5,957 nucleotides of DNA. It comes from JBBQWR01 sp038210495 (lineage in GTDB: Bacteria > Planctomycetota > Planctomycetia > Pirellulales > DATAWG01). Positions 1-5,799 of this stretch are shown one piece after another. The position numbers and the translations under genes were made by a program. The DNA is taken from the NCBI GenBank assembly GCA_038210495.1, contig JBBQWR010000088.1:1-5957 (forward strand), written 5' to 3'. Numbering within the stretch: position 1 is the stretch's first letter; each line of letters opens with the position of its first letter. Under the pieces are notes generated by a model. The model searched no databases. It had not been told where the DNA came from and worked only from the letters and a program-made list of their open reading frames with translations.

Positions 1-699
1 CTTGTCAAAACAGAGATCGATGGGTCGTTGTTTGCGATGCAAGCTACTCTTTATCCACACAAGAGAGTGGGGTTAGGGACGAGGAGCTGGTGACTAGGGA
101 CAAGGCAACCGGCGCCGCGGGCGTCGAAAGCCGACCTGTCGTTTTGCTCCTCACTCCATGCCCTCTCTCCGCCGCCTCGCGGCGGCGGCCCACGCCATGA
201 CGACCCCATGTTGGGCGGGAAAGTCGCCTACAAACTCCCGAACTGTGTACCCGGAGGAGGGAAATAAGATTTGGGAAATGGGTGGCGGGATATTCGTCGT
301 CGGCGGCCGCCGGCGCTTCTTCCCCCTCCCCGAATCCCATCTCCCAGTTCCGCCCTCTCAAGCGAGAAAGGCGCGAGCCGGCTTCGCCATGACGCTTTCG
401 CGTCAGCGGGCGCGAGCCATCCGCCGGGCCGACAAGAACACCAAACCCGGCGGACTCTTTGACGCTCGACTTACCATGCCACACTGGATTCCAGTCAAAA
501 TTGCGCAGCGGCCTTTCTCGACCATTTCAGCTAGTCGCGATTAGAGTACATGCGTATAGGTTTGGCAAGAATGGAATTGGGCCAGTGAGCGGCGGCAAAG
601 TCGGGAGTCGGGAGTGGACGTGGCGGCCGATCACCTCATTGAGCGAGGTAGCGGTTGCCTCGACTCGAAGGTAGAATTCAATCCCAGAAGGATTACTAA
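1..699. other. Gene-free region with low-complexity and hairpin sequence
   Basis: No reading frame here looks like a protein. The open frames are Arg/Pro/Ser-rich, lack a convincing ribosome site and resemble no family. Short near-repeated G-rich phrases are present: TTAGGGAC and CTAGGGAC around 74-102, and two tandem GTCGGGA units at 600-613. There is a 7-bp stem with a 3-nt loop at 169-185 (CCGCCGC/GCGGCGG), a 12-bp palindrome CGGCGGCCGCCG at 301-312, and a hairpin at 390-405. The last ~15 bases are the leader of the gene starting at 700. The end of an upstream gene may lie just outside the left edge. Confidence 0.6.
371..418. repeat. Hairpin flanked by 9-bp direct repeats
   Basis: The stem TGACGC (390-395) and GCGTCA (400-405) closes a TTTC loop. 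The 9-mer GCGCGAGCC occurs on both sides, at 371-379 and 410-418. The arrangement suggests a second small intergenic repeat type distinct from the CCGGGGCT hairpin family. Only one copy is seen in this window, so being a dispersed element is inference. Confidence 0.35.
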
Positions 700-966
700 A
701 TGAGCATCTCATTTGAGTTGCCCAGCGGCATTGAACAACGCCTTCGCCTGGAGTTGGGCGATCTGAATCAGGCGGTGAAACAGGCCGCGCTGGTCGAGCT
801 GTACCGGCAACGCGCGCTGACGCATCATGAGTTGGCGGTCGCCGTGGGGGTTATCCGTTTGGAAACGGAAGCCATTCTCAAGCTGCACAACGTGGTGGAT
901 GACGGCGCGACGTCCGAGGAACTGAACGAGCAAATTTCGATGCTCCGCAAGCTGACCGGCGTATGA
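700..966 (+). CDS. UPF0175-family antitoxin-like protein
   Basis: An 88-residue protein resembling the UPF0175 family, small DNA-binding-type proteins often encoded just upstream of a DUF3368 (PIN-like) toxin and regarded as antitoxins. Residues 1-10 form a short strand with a family-like FELPSGIEQRL start. A helix follows (about 24-38, KQAALVELYRQRALT), then a helix-turn-helix-like stretch (HELAVAVGVIRLETEAILK, about 42-60). The C-terminal part (about 70-85, SEELNEQISMLRKL) matches the family's acidic tail ending in a LRKL-like motif. The ATG start is supported by AGAAGGA at 686-692, 7 nt upstream. The stop overlaps a new ATG in ATGA (963-966), the usual coupling to a toxin, but the downstream frame closes after seven codons. 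The family call is from sequence pattern; the antitoxin role is inferred and may be relict. Confidence 0.7.
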   Translation: MSISFELPSGIEQRLRLELGDLNQAVKQAALVELYRQRALTHHELAVAVGVIRLETEAILKLHNVVDDGATSEELNEQISMLRKLTGV

Positions 967-986
967 TCGTCGTTTCGGACCATTGA
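963..986 (+). pseudogene. Remnant start of a DUF3368/PIN-type toxin gene
   Basis: ATG at 963 overlaps the antitoxin stop (ATGA) and reads MIVVSDH then TGA. DUF3368 proteins typically begin MIVVSDTSPL, where the Asp is part of the PIN acidic site, so the first six residues match a toxin N-terminus. Shifting frame at 983 gives LTCVYRC and then about ten more codons before the hairpin repeat at 1035. A lost 7-nt piece of the DTSP codons would explain this, but that is inference. The rest of a roughly 150-residue toxin is absent, since the next gene's 3' end is already at 1097. Alternatively these seven codons could be chance. Confidence 0.4.
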
Positions 987-1034
987 CCTGCGTTTATCGT
1001 TGCGCCTCCTCGCACTCGAATCTGAAACCACTCT

Positions 1035-1069
1035 CCGGGGCTTCGGCGAGTACGCCTCCAGCCCGGGGC
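1035..1069 (+). repeat. Dispersed hairpin repeat, copy 1
   Basis: The outer stem arm CCGGGGCT (1035-1042) pairs with AGCCCGGG (1060-1067) through a one-base bulge. The inner stem GGCG (1045-1048)/CGCC (1053-1056) closes an AGTA loop, with asymmetric TC/TCC between the stems. It sits in the 130-bp gap between the convergent genes ending at 966 (+) and 1097 (-), so it may act as a terminator for both. No T-tract follows, so a classical intrinsic terminator is not shown. Confidence 0.75.
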
Positions 1070-1096
1070 ACTCCTAATGTTGTTGCTGGGCCCGAT

Positions 1097-2116
1097 TTAG
1101 AAGTCGAAGAATACGCGGCGGCCTTCTTGGTGGCTGGCGCTGGCGGCGAGCACGATCGAGAGGGCGCGGTAGGTGTCTTCGAGGCCCGAGGGGTTGCGGA
1201 CTAGGCTGGTGACCGAGCGGTAGAATTGCGCGAGGAGCTGCTCGCCGACGGGTCGCTCGCTGTCGAGCGATTCTTGGTGGCGGCCGGCGCGATCGAACCA
1301 GATCAGCGTCGAGGGCAGGTCGATGAACGCGATGCCGTTTTTGCAGGCGACTTGCAGAGCCGGCGGCGGGCGGAACGCAACGGCTTCCTCCCAGAGGACC
1401 GGCATGTAAGTGCCGCAACTGATTTGGGCGGCCGTGCCCGAGCCGGGGGCGCCGGGACCGGAGAAATCGACGCTCATCATGCTGTAGTCCTGGGCGCTGG
1501 CGTCGCTGTCCGACTGATGGGCGATGCCGAAGACCGACGTCGCGTCGCGGCCGACGACGTAGCTGCACCAGTCGACGAGCTCGATCAGGTCGCGGATCTC
1601 GGGGGCCTTCGACTTGTGCCGGCAGCGGGGCTGGAGGACGGCTTCCTTGAGTGGCACGCGGCGGTGGCAGAACAGCAGCCGCGGCTCGCCGAGCTTGGTG
1701 GCGATCAATTCTTTCAGCCGGAGGGTGGCGGCGGCCTGCCGGCGGGGAAACTCGGCCATGAAGGCGATGCCCGACTGGGCGACGCGGTTTTTCAGGCGGA
1801 GGGCTTCGTCGGCCTCAAGCTGGGGCGTGACGGCGCAGTACAACGCCTTGCCGGCGTCGCAGGCGGCCAAGATCGGCAGCGAGCCGTACCACTGGTCGGC
1901 CAGCATGAGCAGGGCGTCGATGTCTTCCCGCTGGGCGAGGGCTCGAAAACCATCGACGGCGGTGGCCCCAAATTCCTGGGCGGCCTGCTCGGCCCGATGG
2001 GCGACCTGATCGCAGATGGCGCGAACTTCCAGGCGGTCTCCGAGGGCTCGCAAGGCGGGCCGATGTCGGGTTTCCCAGGCCTCTCCGAGTCCGATTAGGC
2101 CGACGCGAAGCTTCAT
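1097..2116 (-). CDS. Gfo/Idh/MocA-family oxidoreductase-like protein, altered active-site motifs
   Basis: A 339-residue protein, close to the usual 330-400 of this NAD(P)-dependent sugar/polyol dehydrogenase family. The N-terminal Rossmann fold has the glycine-rich loop GLIGLGEAWETRHRPAL (6-22) and an Asp at the end of the second strand (AICD, D36). The stretch PILAACDAGKALYC (81-94) leads into the usual EKP site, but here residues 96-98 read VTP, so the conserved Lys is missing. In the C-terminal domain, the helix usually reading HxxD is D176-LI-E179 in RDLIELVDW. There is no signal peptide, so it is likely cytoplasmic. The ATG start has no clear SD, but a TATAAT promoter lies about 58 nt upstream of it. 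The substrate cannot be told; a non-catalytic or divergent role is possible. The family call is firm, the loss of activity is inference. Confidence 0.85.
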   Translation of the reverse strand: MKLRVGLIGLGEAWETRHRPALRALGDRLEVRAICDQVAHRAEQAAQEFGATAVDGFRALAQREDIDALLMLADQWYGSLPILAACDAGKALYCAVTPQLEADEALRLKNRVAQSGIAFMAEFPRRQAAATLRLKELIATKLGEPRLLFCHRRVPLKEAVLQPRCRHKSKAPEIRDLIELVDWCSYVVGRDATSVFGIAHQSDSDASAQDYSMMSVDFSGPGAPGSGTAAQISCGTYMPVLWEEAVAFRPPPALQVACKNGIAFIDLPSTLIWFDRAGRHQESLDSERPVGEQLLAQFYRSVTSLVRNPSGLEDTYRALSIVLAASASHQEGRRVFFDF

Positions 2117-2180
2117 TGGATCGGCGGGGAGCGTAGGGCGAGAGGAGTTTAAGGAGACTGGCGGCCCGTGACCGCAGTGG

Positions 2181-2210
2181 ATTATATCGGTGGGTGCTTG
2201 CGTCGCACAA
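2181..2210 (-). promoter_or_regulatory. Sigma70-like promoter for the oxidoreductase gene
   Basis: On the minus strand a perfect -10 TATAAT (plus-strand ATTATA, 2181-2186) is preceded at 18 bp by TTGTGC (2205-2210), a 3/6 match to the -35 box. Transcription would start near 2174, giving a leader of about 58 nt before the ATG at 2116. Recognised by eye only. Confidence 0.5.
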
Positions 2211-2265
2211 TCGACAGTTGTGGTGAGCGAGGGGAAATTTGCAGTTTGGTGGCGGAGAGGGCGGT

Positions 2266-2300
2266 GGGCGCCCGGGCTGGAGGCGCCTCGCCGAACTCCC
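2266..2300 (-). repeat. Dispersed hairpin repeat, copy 2 (inverted)
   Basis: Read on the minus strand, this copy keeps TTCGGCGAGGCGCCTCCAG and the GGGCGCCC tail of copy 3. Its first arm is changed (GGGAGT in place of GGGGCT), so the outer stem is weakened while the inner GGCG/CGCC stem is intact. It faces away from the diverged copy at 2333-2363, 32 bp away. Confidence 0.7.
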
Positions 2301-2332
2301 GCAGAGTGGATTCAACTTTGAGCACGCCGCCG

Positions 2333-2363
2333 CCGGGGCTTCCGTTTTCGGTCCAGCCCCGAG
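2333..2363 (+). repeat. Diverged hairpin-repeat copy with different inner stem
   Basis: The outer arms CCGGGGCT (2333-2340) and AGCCCCG (2355-2361) and the TCC before the second arm match the repeat family. The inside differs: CCG-TTTT-CGG replaces GGCG-loop-CGCC, so a paired inner stem is kept with different bases. Membership of the family is probable, not certain. Confidence 0.5.
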
Positions 2364-2549
2364 GCGCACAATGATGTTAGCGGTTCGATCAAAATTGTCG
2401 TCGGGGACAGGGGGCTTACGCGCCCCGCTCGCCAATTTTTTTGGCCTAGTCCCATTGTGGGACGGTGACCAACCGCCGGCTAGGTCCGTGCGTTCTACCT
2501 GTCAACCCCAAACGTAAAATCCTTCGCATCCCCCCCTTGCGTATCCATC

Positions 2550-2561
2550 TTATCTAGATAA
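2550..2561. promoter_or_regulatory. 12-bp palindrome, possible operator
   Basis: TTATCTAGATAA is a perfect AT-rich inverted repeat in otherwise GC-rich DNA, 223 bp upstream of the GTG start at 2785. It could bind a dimeric regulator. No second copy or adjoining promoter boxes were seen, so function is a guess. Confidence 0.25.
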
Positions 2562-2770
2562 ACTTCGACGATTCACGTGGACTATGTGATCGTTGGTCGA
2601 ATGGAGACACAAGCACGGACGCCAGTCGGAAGGGATGCCGAGAGACTCGCGTCGGCCAACTTCTTTCTGGGCACTGCTTGCCTTCGGTCGGCCCAATCTC
2701 GCGTAGACCGAAACGCCGCCGCTGAAATCTGATTGCTTGGCGTCGGCAACATCGCGTTTTGACCCGCTAC

Positions 2771-2777
2771 AAAGGAG
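2771..2777 (+). promoter_or_regulatory. Ribosome binding site fixing the GTG start at 2785
   Basis: AAAGGAG lies 7 nt before GTG at 2785-2787. The in-frame TTG at 2737 has no comparable site, and there is no ATG between them, so this motif decides the start of the thioredoxin-like gene. Confidence 0.75.
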
Positions 2778-2784
2778 TTCTCTA

Positions 2785-3228
2785 GTGTCGACCGCTTTAT
2801 TTTCCGTGCTTTTGAATCTATCCGTGCTCACCGCCGGAACACCCACTTATACGGACGCTTATCAAGCGGCCAACGCTGGCGACGGACGGCCGCTCGTGGT
2901 TTTGGTTGGGGCCGATTGGTGCCCGGCTTGCCAGCAGATGAAGCAGACGATCGTGCCGCAACTCCAGCAGCGGGGCACGCTCAACAATGTGGCGTTTGCG
3001 ATGGTCAATACCGACCGGGATAGCGCGCTGGCCAGCCAGTTGATGGAAGGCGGAAGCATCCCGCAACTGGTGATGTTCGTAAAGACCGACAAGGGTTGGA
3101 CGCGGAAGCAACTGACCGGCGGCCAGAGCGTGGCCGGGGTGGAGAGCTTCTTGGCCGCGGGCCGGGCGGCGCCGATCTCGAACGTGACCAGCACGGTCAA
3201 GCCGGCGGCTTTGGCGACCGTTCATTAA
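2785..3228 (+). CDS. Exported thioredoxin-fold protein with WCPAC active site
   Basis: A 147-residue protein of thioredoxin fold, likely a thiol-disulfide oxidoreductase or reductase acting outside the cytoplasm. The first ~18 residues are hydrophobic (ALFSVLLNLSVLTAG), like a signal peptide or anchor, although no Arg/Lys precedes them. The core strand PLVVLVGADWCPACQQMK (36-53) carries the redox pair C46 and C49. SIPQLVMF (91-98) supplies the cis-proline P93, and GGQSVAGVESFL near residue 120 fits the last helix. The C-terminal ~20 residues are Ala/Val/Thr-rich with no known domain. GTG was chosen for its SD; starting at the TTG at 2737 would add 16 residues including Arg and make the n-region more typical. 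It appears monocistronic and convergent with the TPR gene. The fold is clear; its redox partner is unknown. Confidence 0.85.
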   Translation: MSTALFSVLLNLSVLTAGTPTYTDAYQAANAGDGRPLVVLVGADWCPACQQMKQTIVPQLQQRGTLNNVAFAMVNTDRDSALASQLMEGGSIPQLVMFVKTDKGWTRKQLTGGQSVAGVESFLAAGRAAPISNVTSTVKPAALATVH

Positions 3229-3270
3229 GAAGTTGCGAGGGGCGGGTGGCGGGTGGTCGAACCCCATTGG

Positions 3271-3312
3271 CCGGGGCTTCGGCGAGGCGCCTCCAGCCCC
3301 GGGCGCCCGATG
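3271..3312 (+). repeat. Dispersed hairpin repeat, copy 3 (reference copy)
   Basis: Arms CCGGGGCT (3271-3278) and AGCCCCGG (3295-3302) pair perfectly over 8 bp. The inner stem GGCG (3281-3284)/CGCC (3288-3291) has an AGG loop, and the tail GCGCCCGATG follows the second arm. It lies between the convergent thioredoxin-like gene (ends 3228) and TPR gene (ends 3355), a place suited to a two-way terminator. A G-rich stretch, GGGGCGGGTGGCGGGTGG at 3239-3256, lies just before it and could fold into a weak quadruplex. Confidence 0.8.
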
Positions 3313-3354
3313 ACGGCCCGGCCACCCGATAACCGCTCCGGCGCCCATTTTCGG

Positions 3355-4812
3355 CTATCTAGCGGTGACTTTGTTGGTTGTCGTTTGCAGTTGGCGGGAC
3401 TTTTCGCTGTCGGCTTGGGCTCGAGCTTGATCTCCTAGCTGGCGGTACGCCATGCTGCGGCTGTCATAGGCTTCGGCGTACTTGGGGTTGATCCGAATCG
3501 CTTCGGAATACGAGCGAATGGCTCCTTGCCAGTCGCCGGCGCCGGATTGAGCGATGCCGCGGCGGAGATAGAGTGTCGCGTCTTTGGACGAAAAGCGAAT
3601 CGCCTGATCGAAATCGGCGATCGCCTTGTCATATTCTTTGAGCGAGATGTAGGCCAAGCCGCGATTGACGTGGGCGAGCACGAAGTGGTTGTCGAACCGC
3701 AAGGCCTGCGAATAGGCGTTCACGGCGTCGCGCACCTGGCCCTTTTGAGCGAGCGTGATGCCGCGCCAAGTCAACGGCCGAGGGTCGTTGAAATTGACGC
3801 CGGCCGCGTCTTCGAAGTCGGCCTCGGCTAGGTTGTATTCCTGCTTGTAATACCAGCAGACGCCGCGGCGGAGATAGGCGTCGCCGAGTTCGGGGTCGAG
3901 CTTGATCGTTTCGGAAAACTCGCCGATCGCGTCGTCGTATTGATGCAGCATCCGGTAGACGATGCCGAGCAGATAGTGCGGAGGGGCCTCGGTTGGAGTC
4001 GTTTCGATCGATTTCTTGAGCGGCTCGATCGCTTCTTTGTACTTGCCGGCGTCGACCAGGTCCTGGGCCTTCTTCAACAAAGCCTGGGCCGGGGTGAGTT
4101 CGATTTCGCTCGGCTTGATATCGGTCGGCAGATCGAGCGGCGAGGATTTCGGCTTCGCCGGAGTTTCAGTATCCGGAGTGGTCGACTTAGTTGGGGGAGT
4201 TGCTGGCGCCGGCGCTTCGTCGTCGAACGGGTTGACGCGGTCTTTGTTGGCCGGCTTTTTGGGGGGCGTGGCCGGCGGTATCGTTTTCGGCGGTTTCGTA
4301 TCGAACGGATCTTCGGCATTCGCCTTGCTAGATCTTTTGTCGGCAGTCGTTTTTGGCGATTTAGTAGCCGGTTCGTCGCTCGAACCGCGCGTGGTTTTCG
4401 AGGGCTCGCTTGGTTTGGTGGTGTCTCCCGGCTTCGTTGTGTCTTTAGGTTTTGTCGTCTCTACCTTGCTGGGCGCCGGGGTGTCGGCGAACGGATCGTC
4501 TTGGACCTTGAGAACATAGCCTCCGTCCTTCCGCTTGACTTCCTTGTCGACCGGGGGAGTGGCGAACGGATCGTCGGGATCTTTCTTCACGGTCTTGGCG
4601 GGTTTTTTGGGCAGCGCCGCCGGATCGTCGGGAGCGGCGAGCGCCCGGGCTTCGGCGGAATCGGGGGCTTTGTCTACGCTGTCGCTCTTGTCGTCGGACT
4701 TCTTGGCCTGGGCTCGACCGATGGTTGGCGCACCGGTCGTCGCGATGATCGCCGCCAGGGCGATGGCCAAGGAGAGAACGAACTGGAGTCCGCCGCCGCG
4801 TCGTGAGTTCAT
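3355..4812 (-). CDS. Exported TPR-repeat protein with long disordered linker
   Basis: A 485-residue protein, probably a scaffold that binds other proteins in the periplasm or at a membrane. Residues 1-36 form a signal peptide: NSRRGGG, a hydrophobic core (FVLSLAIALAAIIA), then a likely cut near GRAQA. Residues ~37-230 are disordered, rich in Lys, Pro, Thr and Asp, with four DPF/NPF motifs (DDPFATPP, DDPFADTP, EDPFDTKPP, VNPFDDEAP). Residues ~242-475 hold seven consecutive 33-34-residue TPR units, shown by repeated A/L-x-x-x-G-x-x-Y spacing and closing motifs such as EAIRINPKY. The start at 4812 was chosen over the ATG at 4839: AGGA (plus-strand 4821-4824) lies 8 nt before it and the signal peptide then begins naturally. 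A -10-like TATATT (minus strand, 4911-4916) is a weak promoter candidate. Partners are unknown. Confidence 0.85.
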   Translation of the reverse strand: MNSRRGGGLQFVLSLAIALAAIIATTGAPTIGRAQAKKSDDKSDSVDKAPDSAEARALAAPDDPAALPKKPAKTVKKDPDDPFATPPVDKEVKRKDGGYVLKVQDDPFADTPAPSKVETTKPKDTTKPGDTTKPSEPSKTTRGSSDEPATKSPKTTADKRSSKANAEDPFDTKPPKTIPPATPPKKPANKDRVNPFDDEAPAPATPPTKSTTPDTETPAKPKSSPLDLPTDIKPSEIELTPAQALLKKAQDLVDAGKYKEAIEPLKKSIETTPTEAPPHYLLGIVYRMLHQYDDAIGEFSETIKLDPELGDAYLRRGVCWYYKQEYNLAEADFEDAAGVNFNDPRPLTWRGITLAQKGQVRDAVNAYSQALRFDNHFVLAHVNRGLAYISLKEYDKAIADFDQAIRFSSKDATLYLRRGIAQSGAGDWQGAIRSYSEAIRINPKYAEAYDSRSMAYRQLGDQARAQADSEKSRQLQTTTNKVTAR

Positions 4813-5059
4813 CGTGCTGATCCTACTGAACAGTTTCATGCCGCCGGCGCCGCGAAAGCCGCGTCGTTGGTGGGGCCGACCGTGATCTGTATCCGCCTAT
4901 GGTCTAAGGAAATATAGGTAGCGGAATCTGACGTTGACGTTTAATCTTCGCATCGAGTGGGGCTTTTCCGGCGCCTACGATCGCTAGAATCGTCAGTTTC
5001 AAGCCGGGACGCCGATTTGGGAGCCACAACCCGCCGCCAGCAGCCTGCCTGCCCAAGAT
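4813..5059. other. Intergenic region between two minus-strand genes
   Basis: Reading on the minus strand, this holds the 3' flank of the PHA_gran_rgn-type gene and the leader of the TPR gene. The only promoter-like element is TATATT at 4911-4916 without a good -35 box. GACGTTGACGTT near 4931 is a short direct repeat. No terminator hairpin with a T-tract was seen. The gap of nearly 250 bp argues against a single operon. Confidence 0.45.
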
Positions 5060-5362
5060 TTATGATAACAACTTGGTCATCTCGTCGCGAAGAGTTTGCT
5101 CGATTTTGCCCTTGAACAACATGGCCGCGAAGGGAATGGCGCCATCGAACCGGACTTCGCTGGCCTGGACGGCCATGCTTCCCTTGACCGCGAAACCATA
5201 GGTTTTGAACGCGAAATTCAGCACATTGTCGGTCCAAGACTGCTGGAGGTCGCTCACTTGGGCTTCGTATTTGGCCTGAACCTTGGCCAGGAAGGTCTTG
5301 ACTCGCGTCGTGGCCTCGTCTTGGCCGAGCTCGTGCGGGACAGACAGTTTCAGGCTCGGCAT
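5060..5362 (-). CDS. PHA_gran_rgn-type (polyhydroxyalkanoic acid system) protein
   Basis: A 100-residue protein resembling the 'putative polyhydroxyalkanoic acid system' family (PHA_gran_rgn), usually 90-105 residues. Matching features are the opening VPHELGQDEATTRVKTFLAKV (about residues 8-28 with the typical PHxLGxxxA), a middle W-x-DNVLNFAFKTYGFAVKGSM (43-61), and a closing AAMLFKGKIEQTLRDEMTKLL helix region (79-99). Some relatives sit in polyhydroxyalkanoate gene clusters, but many lie elsewhere, and no PHA synthase or phasin is in this window, so a granule role is not shown here. There is no signal peptide; it is likely cytoplasmic. The ATG is supported by GGAG (plus-strand CTCC 5369-5372) 6 nt upstream. 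It is followed by a 247-bp gap before the TPR gene and is probably its own unit. Confidence 0.75.
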   Translation of the reverse strand: MPSLKLSVPHELGQDEATTRVKTFLAKVQAKYEAQVSDLQQSWTDNVLNFAFKTYGFAVKGSMAVQASEVRFDGAIPFAAMLFKGKIEQTLRDEMTKLLS

Positions 5363-5433
5363 TGTCGACTCCGTCGATGGTGAATGAAGTGAGCGGGTCT
5401 CCTAGCAGACCAATTTTCAGCGTACCACACGCC

Positions 5434-5519
5434 TTCCGACGGCGACAGCAGTCGGAAATTGGGAGAGGACCGCGCCGATGAAGTGACGGTATGGGGGCCA
5501 GGCGCGGTTTGCTTTTTTT
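5434..5519 (+). terminator. Two hairpins followed by T-tract; possible terminator or small RNA 3' end
   Basis: The stem TTCCGAC (5434-5440)/GTCGGAA (5451-5457) is perfect with a 10-nt loop. A second pair, ACCGCGCC (5469-5476)/GGCGCGGT (5501-5508), spans a 24-nt loop and is followed by TTGC and seven Ts (5513-5519). That is the layout of a Rho-independent terminator on the plus strand. No plus-strand gene lies upstream for about 2 kb, so it might instead end an unannotated small RNA, or the first palindrome may be an operator for the minus-strand gene starting at 5362. The long second loop weakens the terminator call. Confidence 0.3.
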
Positions 5520-5723
5520 ATGCGGCTTGACCCACCAATTTCGTCGACCGTGGGGCACCGACAACTCACGGGCCATCCGTACACTGCGCAGCAGGATGCC
5601 GCGGCTATGAGTCGCGGCTCCCAGTTCACATGCCGGCACAGTCATCGTATACTTCCCAGTGTTGCCGGGCCACGTGGCGGTCGGAAACTGAACCGGCGAC
5701 CACGAGGTATATGGAGGTAGGAA

Positions 5724-5748
5724 CTCGCCAAGGGTGGATCTTGGCGAG
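5724..5748. other. 9-bp perfect stem-loop next to hairpin repeat
   Basis: CTCGCCAAG (5724-5732) and CTTGGCGAG (5740-5748) pair perfectly around a 7-nt loop, ending 6 nt before repeat copy 4. It is not part of the repeat at its other locations. Function unknown. Confidence 0.45.
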
Positions 5749-5754
5749 CGCCGA

Positions 5755-5797
5755 CCGGGGCTTCGGCGAAAACGCCTCCAGCCCCGGGTGCCCGATG
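5755..5797 (+). repeat. Dispersed hairpin repeat, copy 4
   Basis: Arms CCGGGGCT (5755-5762) and AGCCCCGG (5780-5787) and inner stem GGCG (5765-5768)/CGCC (5773-5776) are as in copy 3, but the apical loop is AAAA. The tail GTGCCCGATG differs from copy 3 by one base. Unlike copies 1 and 3 it lies in the leader side of the gene starting at 5886, not between convergent genes. Confidence 0.8.
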
Positions 5798-5799
5798 TA

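Larger units (their letters stand above)
2117..2784. other. Long intergenic region between divergent genes
   Basis: This 668-bp gap separates the start of the minus-strand oxidoreductase from the start of the thioredoxin-like gene. It contains the oxidoreductase promoter (2181-2210), two copies of the hairpin repeat in opposite orientation (2266-2300 and 2333-2363), and a 12-bp palindrome (2550-2561). The open frames across it have no recognisable domain and partly translate the repeats, so no gene is called. No good promoter for the plus-strand gene was seen. Confidence 0.6.

Noticed and set aside
51..59. TTATCCACA, an exact DnaA-box match
   Set aside because: Only a single box, with no cluster, AT-rich unwinding region or dnaA/dnaN nearby; one 9-mer can occur by chance.
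271..462. 63-codon plus-strand frame from TTG at 271 with GGAGGAGGG upstream
   Set aside because: The ribosome-like site is tempting, but the protein is Arg/Pro-rich noise running through the 301-312 palindrome and the 390-405 hairpin.
44..484. 146-codon open frame on the minus strand
   Set aside because: It has a low-complexity Arg/Ser/Gly composition, translates intergenic hairpins and G-rich phrases, lacks a ribosome site and resembles no family.
1226..2098. 290-codon plus-strand frame
   Set aside because: It is the antisense shadow of the Gfo/Idh/MocA gene, a common effect in GC-rich DNA; the minus-strand protein has clear domain motifs.
2239..2517. 92-codon plus-strand frame
   Set aside because: It is mostly a translation of the two repeat copies, with no ribosome site or recognisable domain.
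3239..3256. Possible G-quadruplex
   Set aside because: The G runs are uneven (4, 3, 2, 3, 2), so at best a weak two-layer structure; noted only as context for repeat copy 3.
3940..4806. 288-codon plus-strand frame rich in Arg, Phe and Gly
   Set aside because: Antisense shadow of the TPR protein's linker; the odd composition mirrors Lys/Pro/Thr codons.
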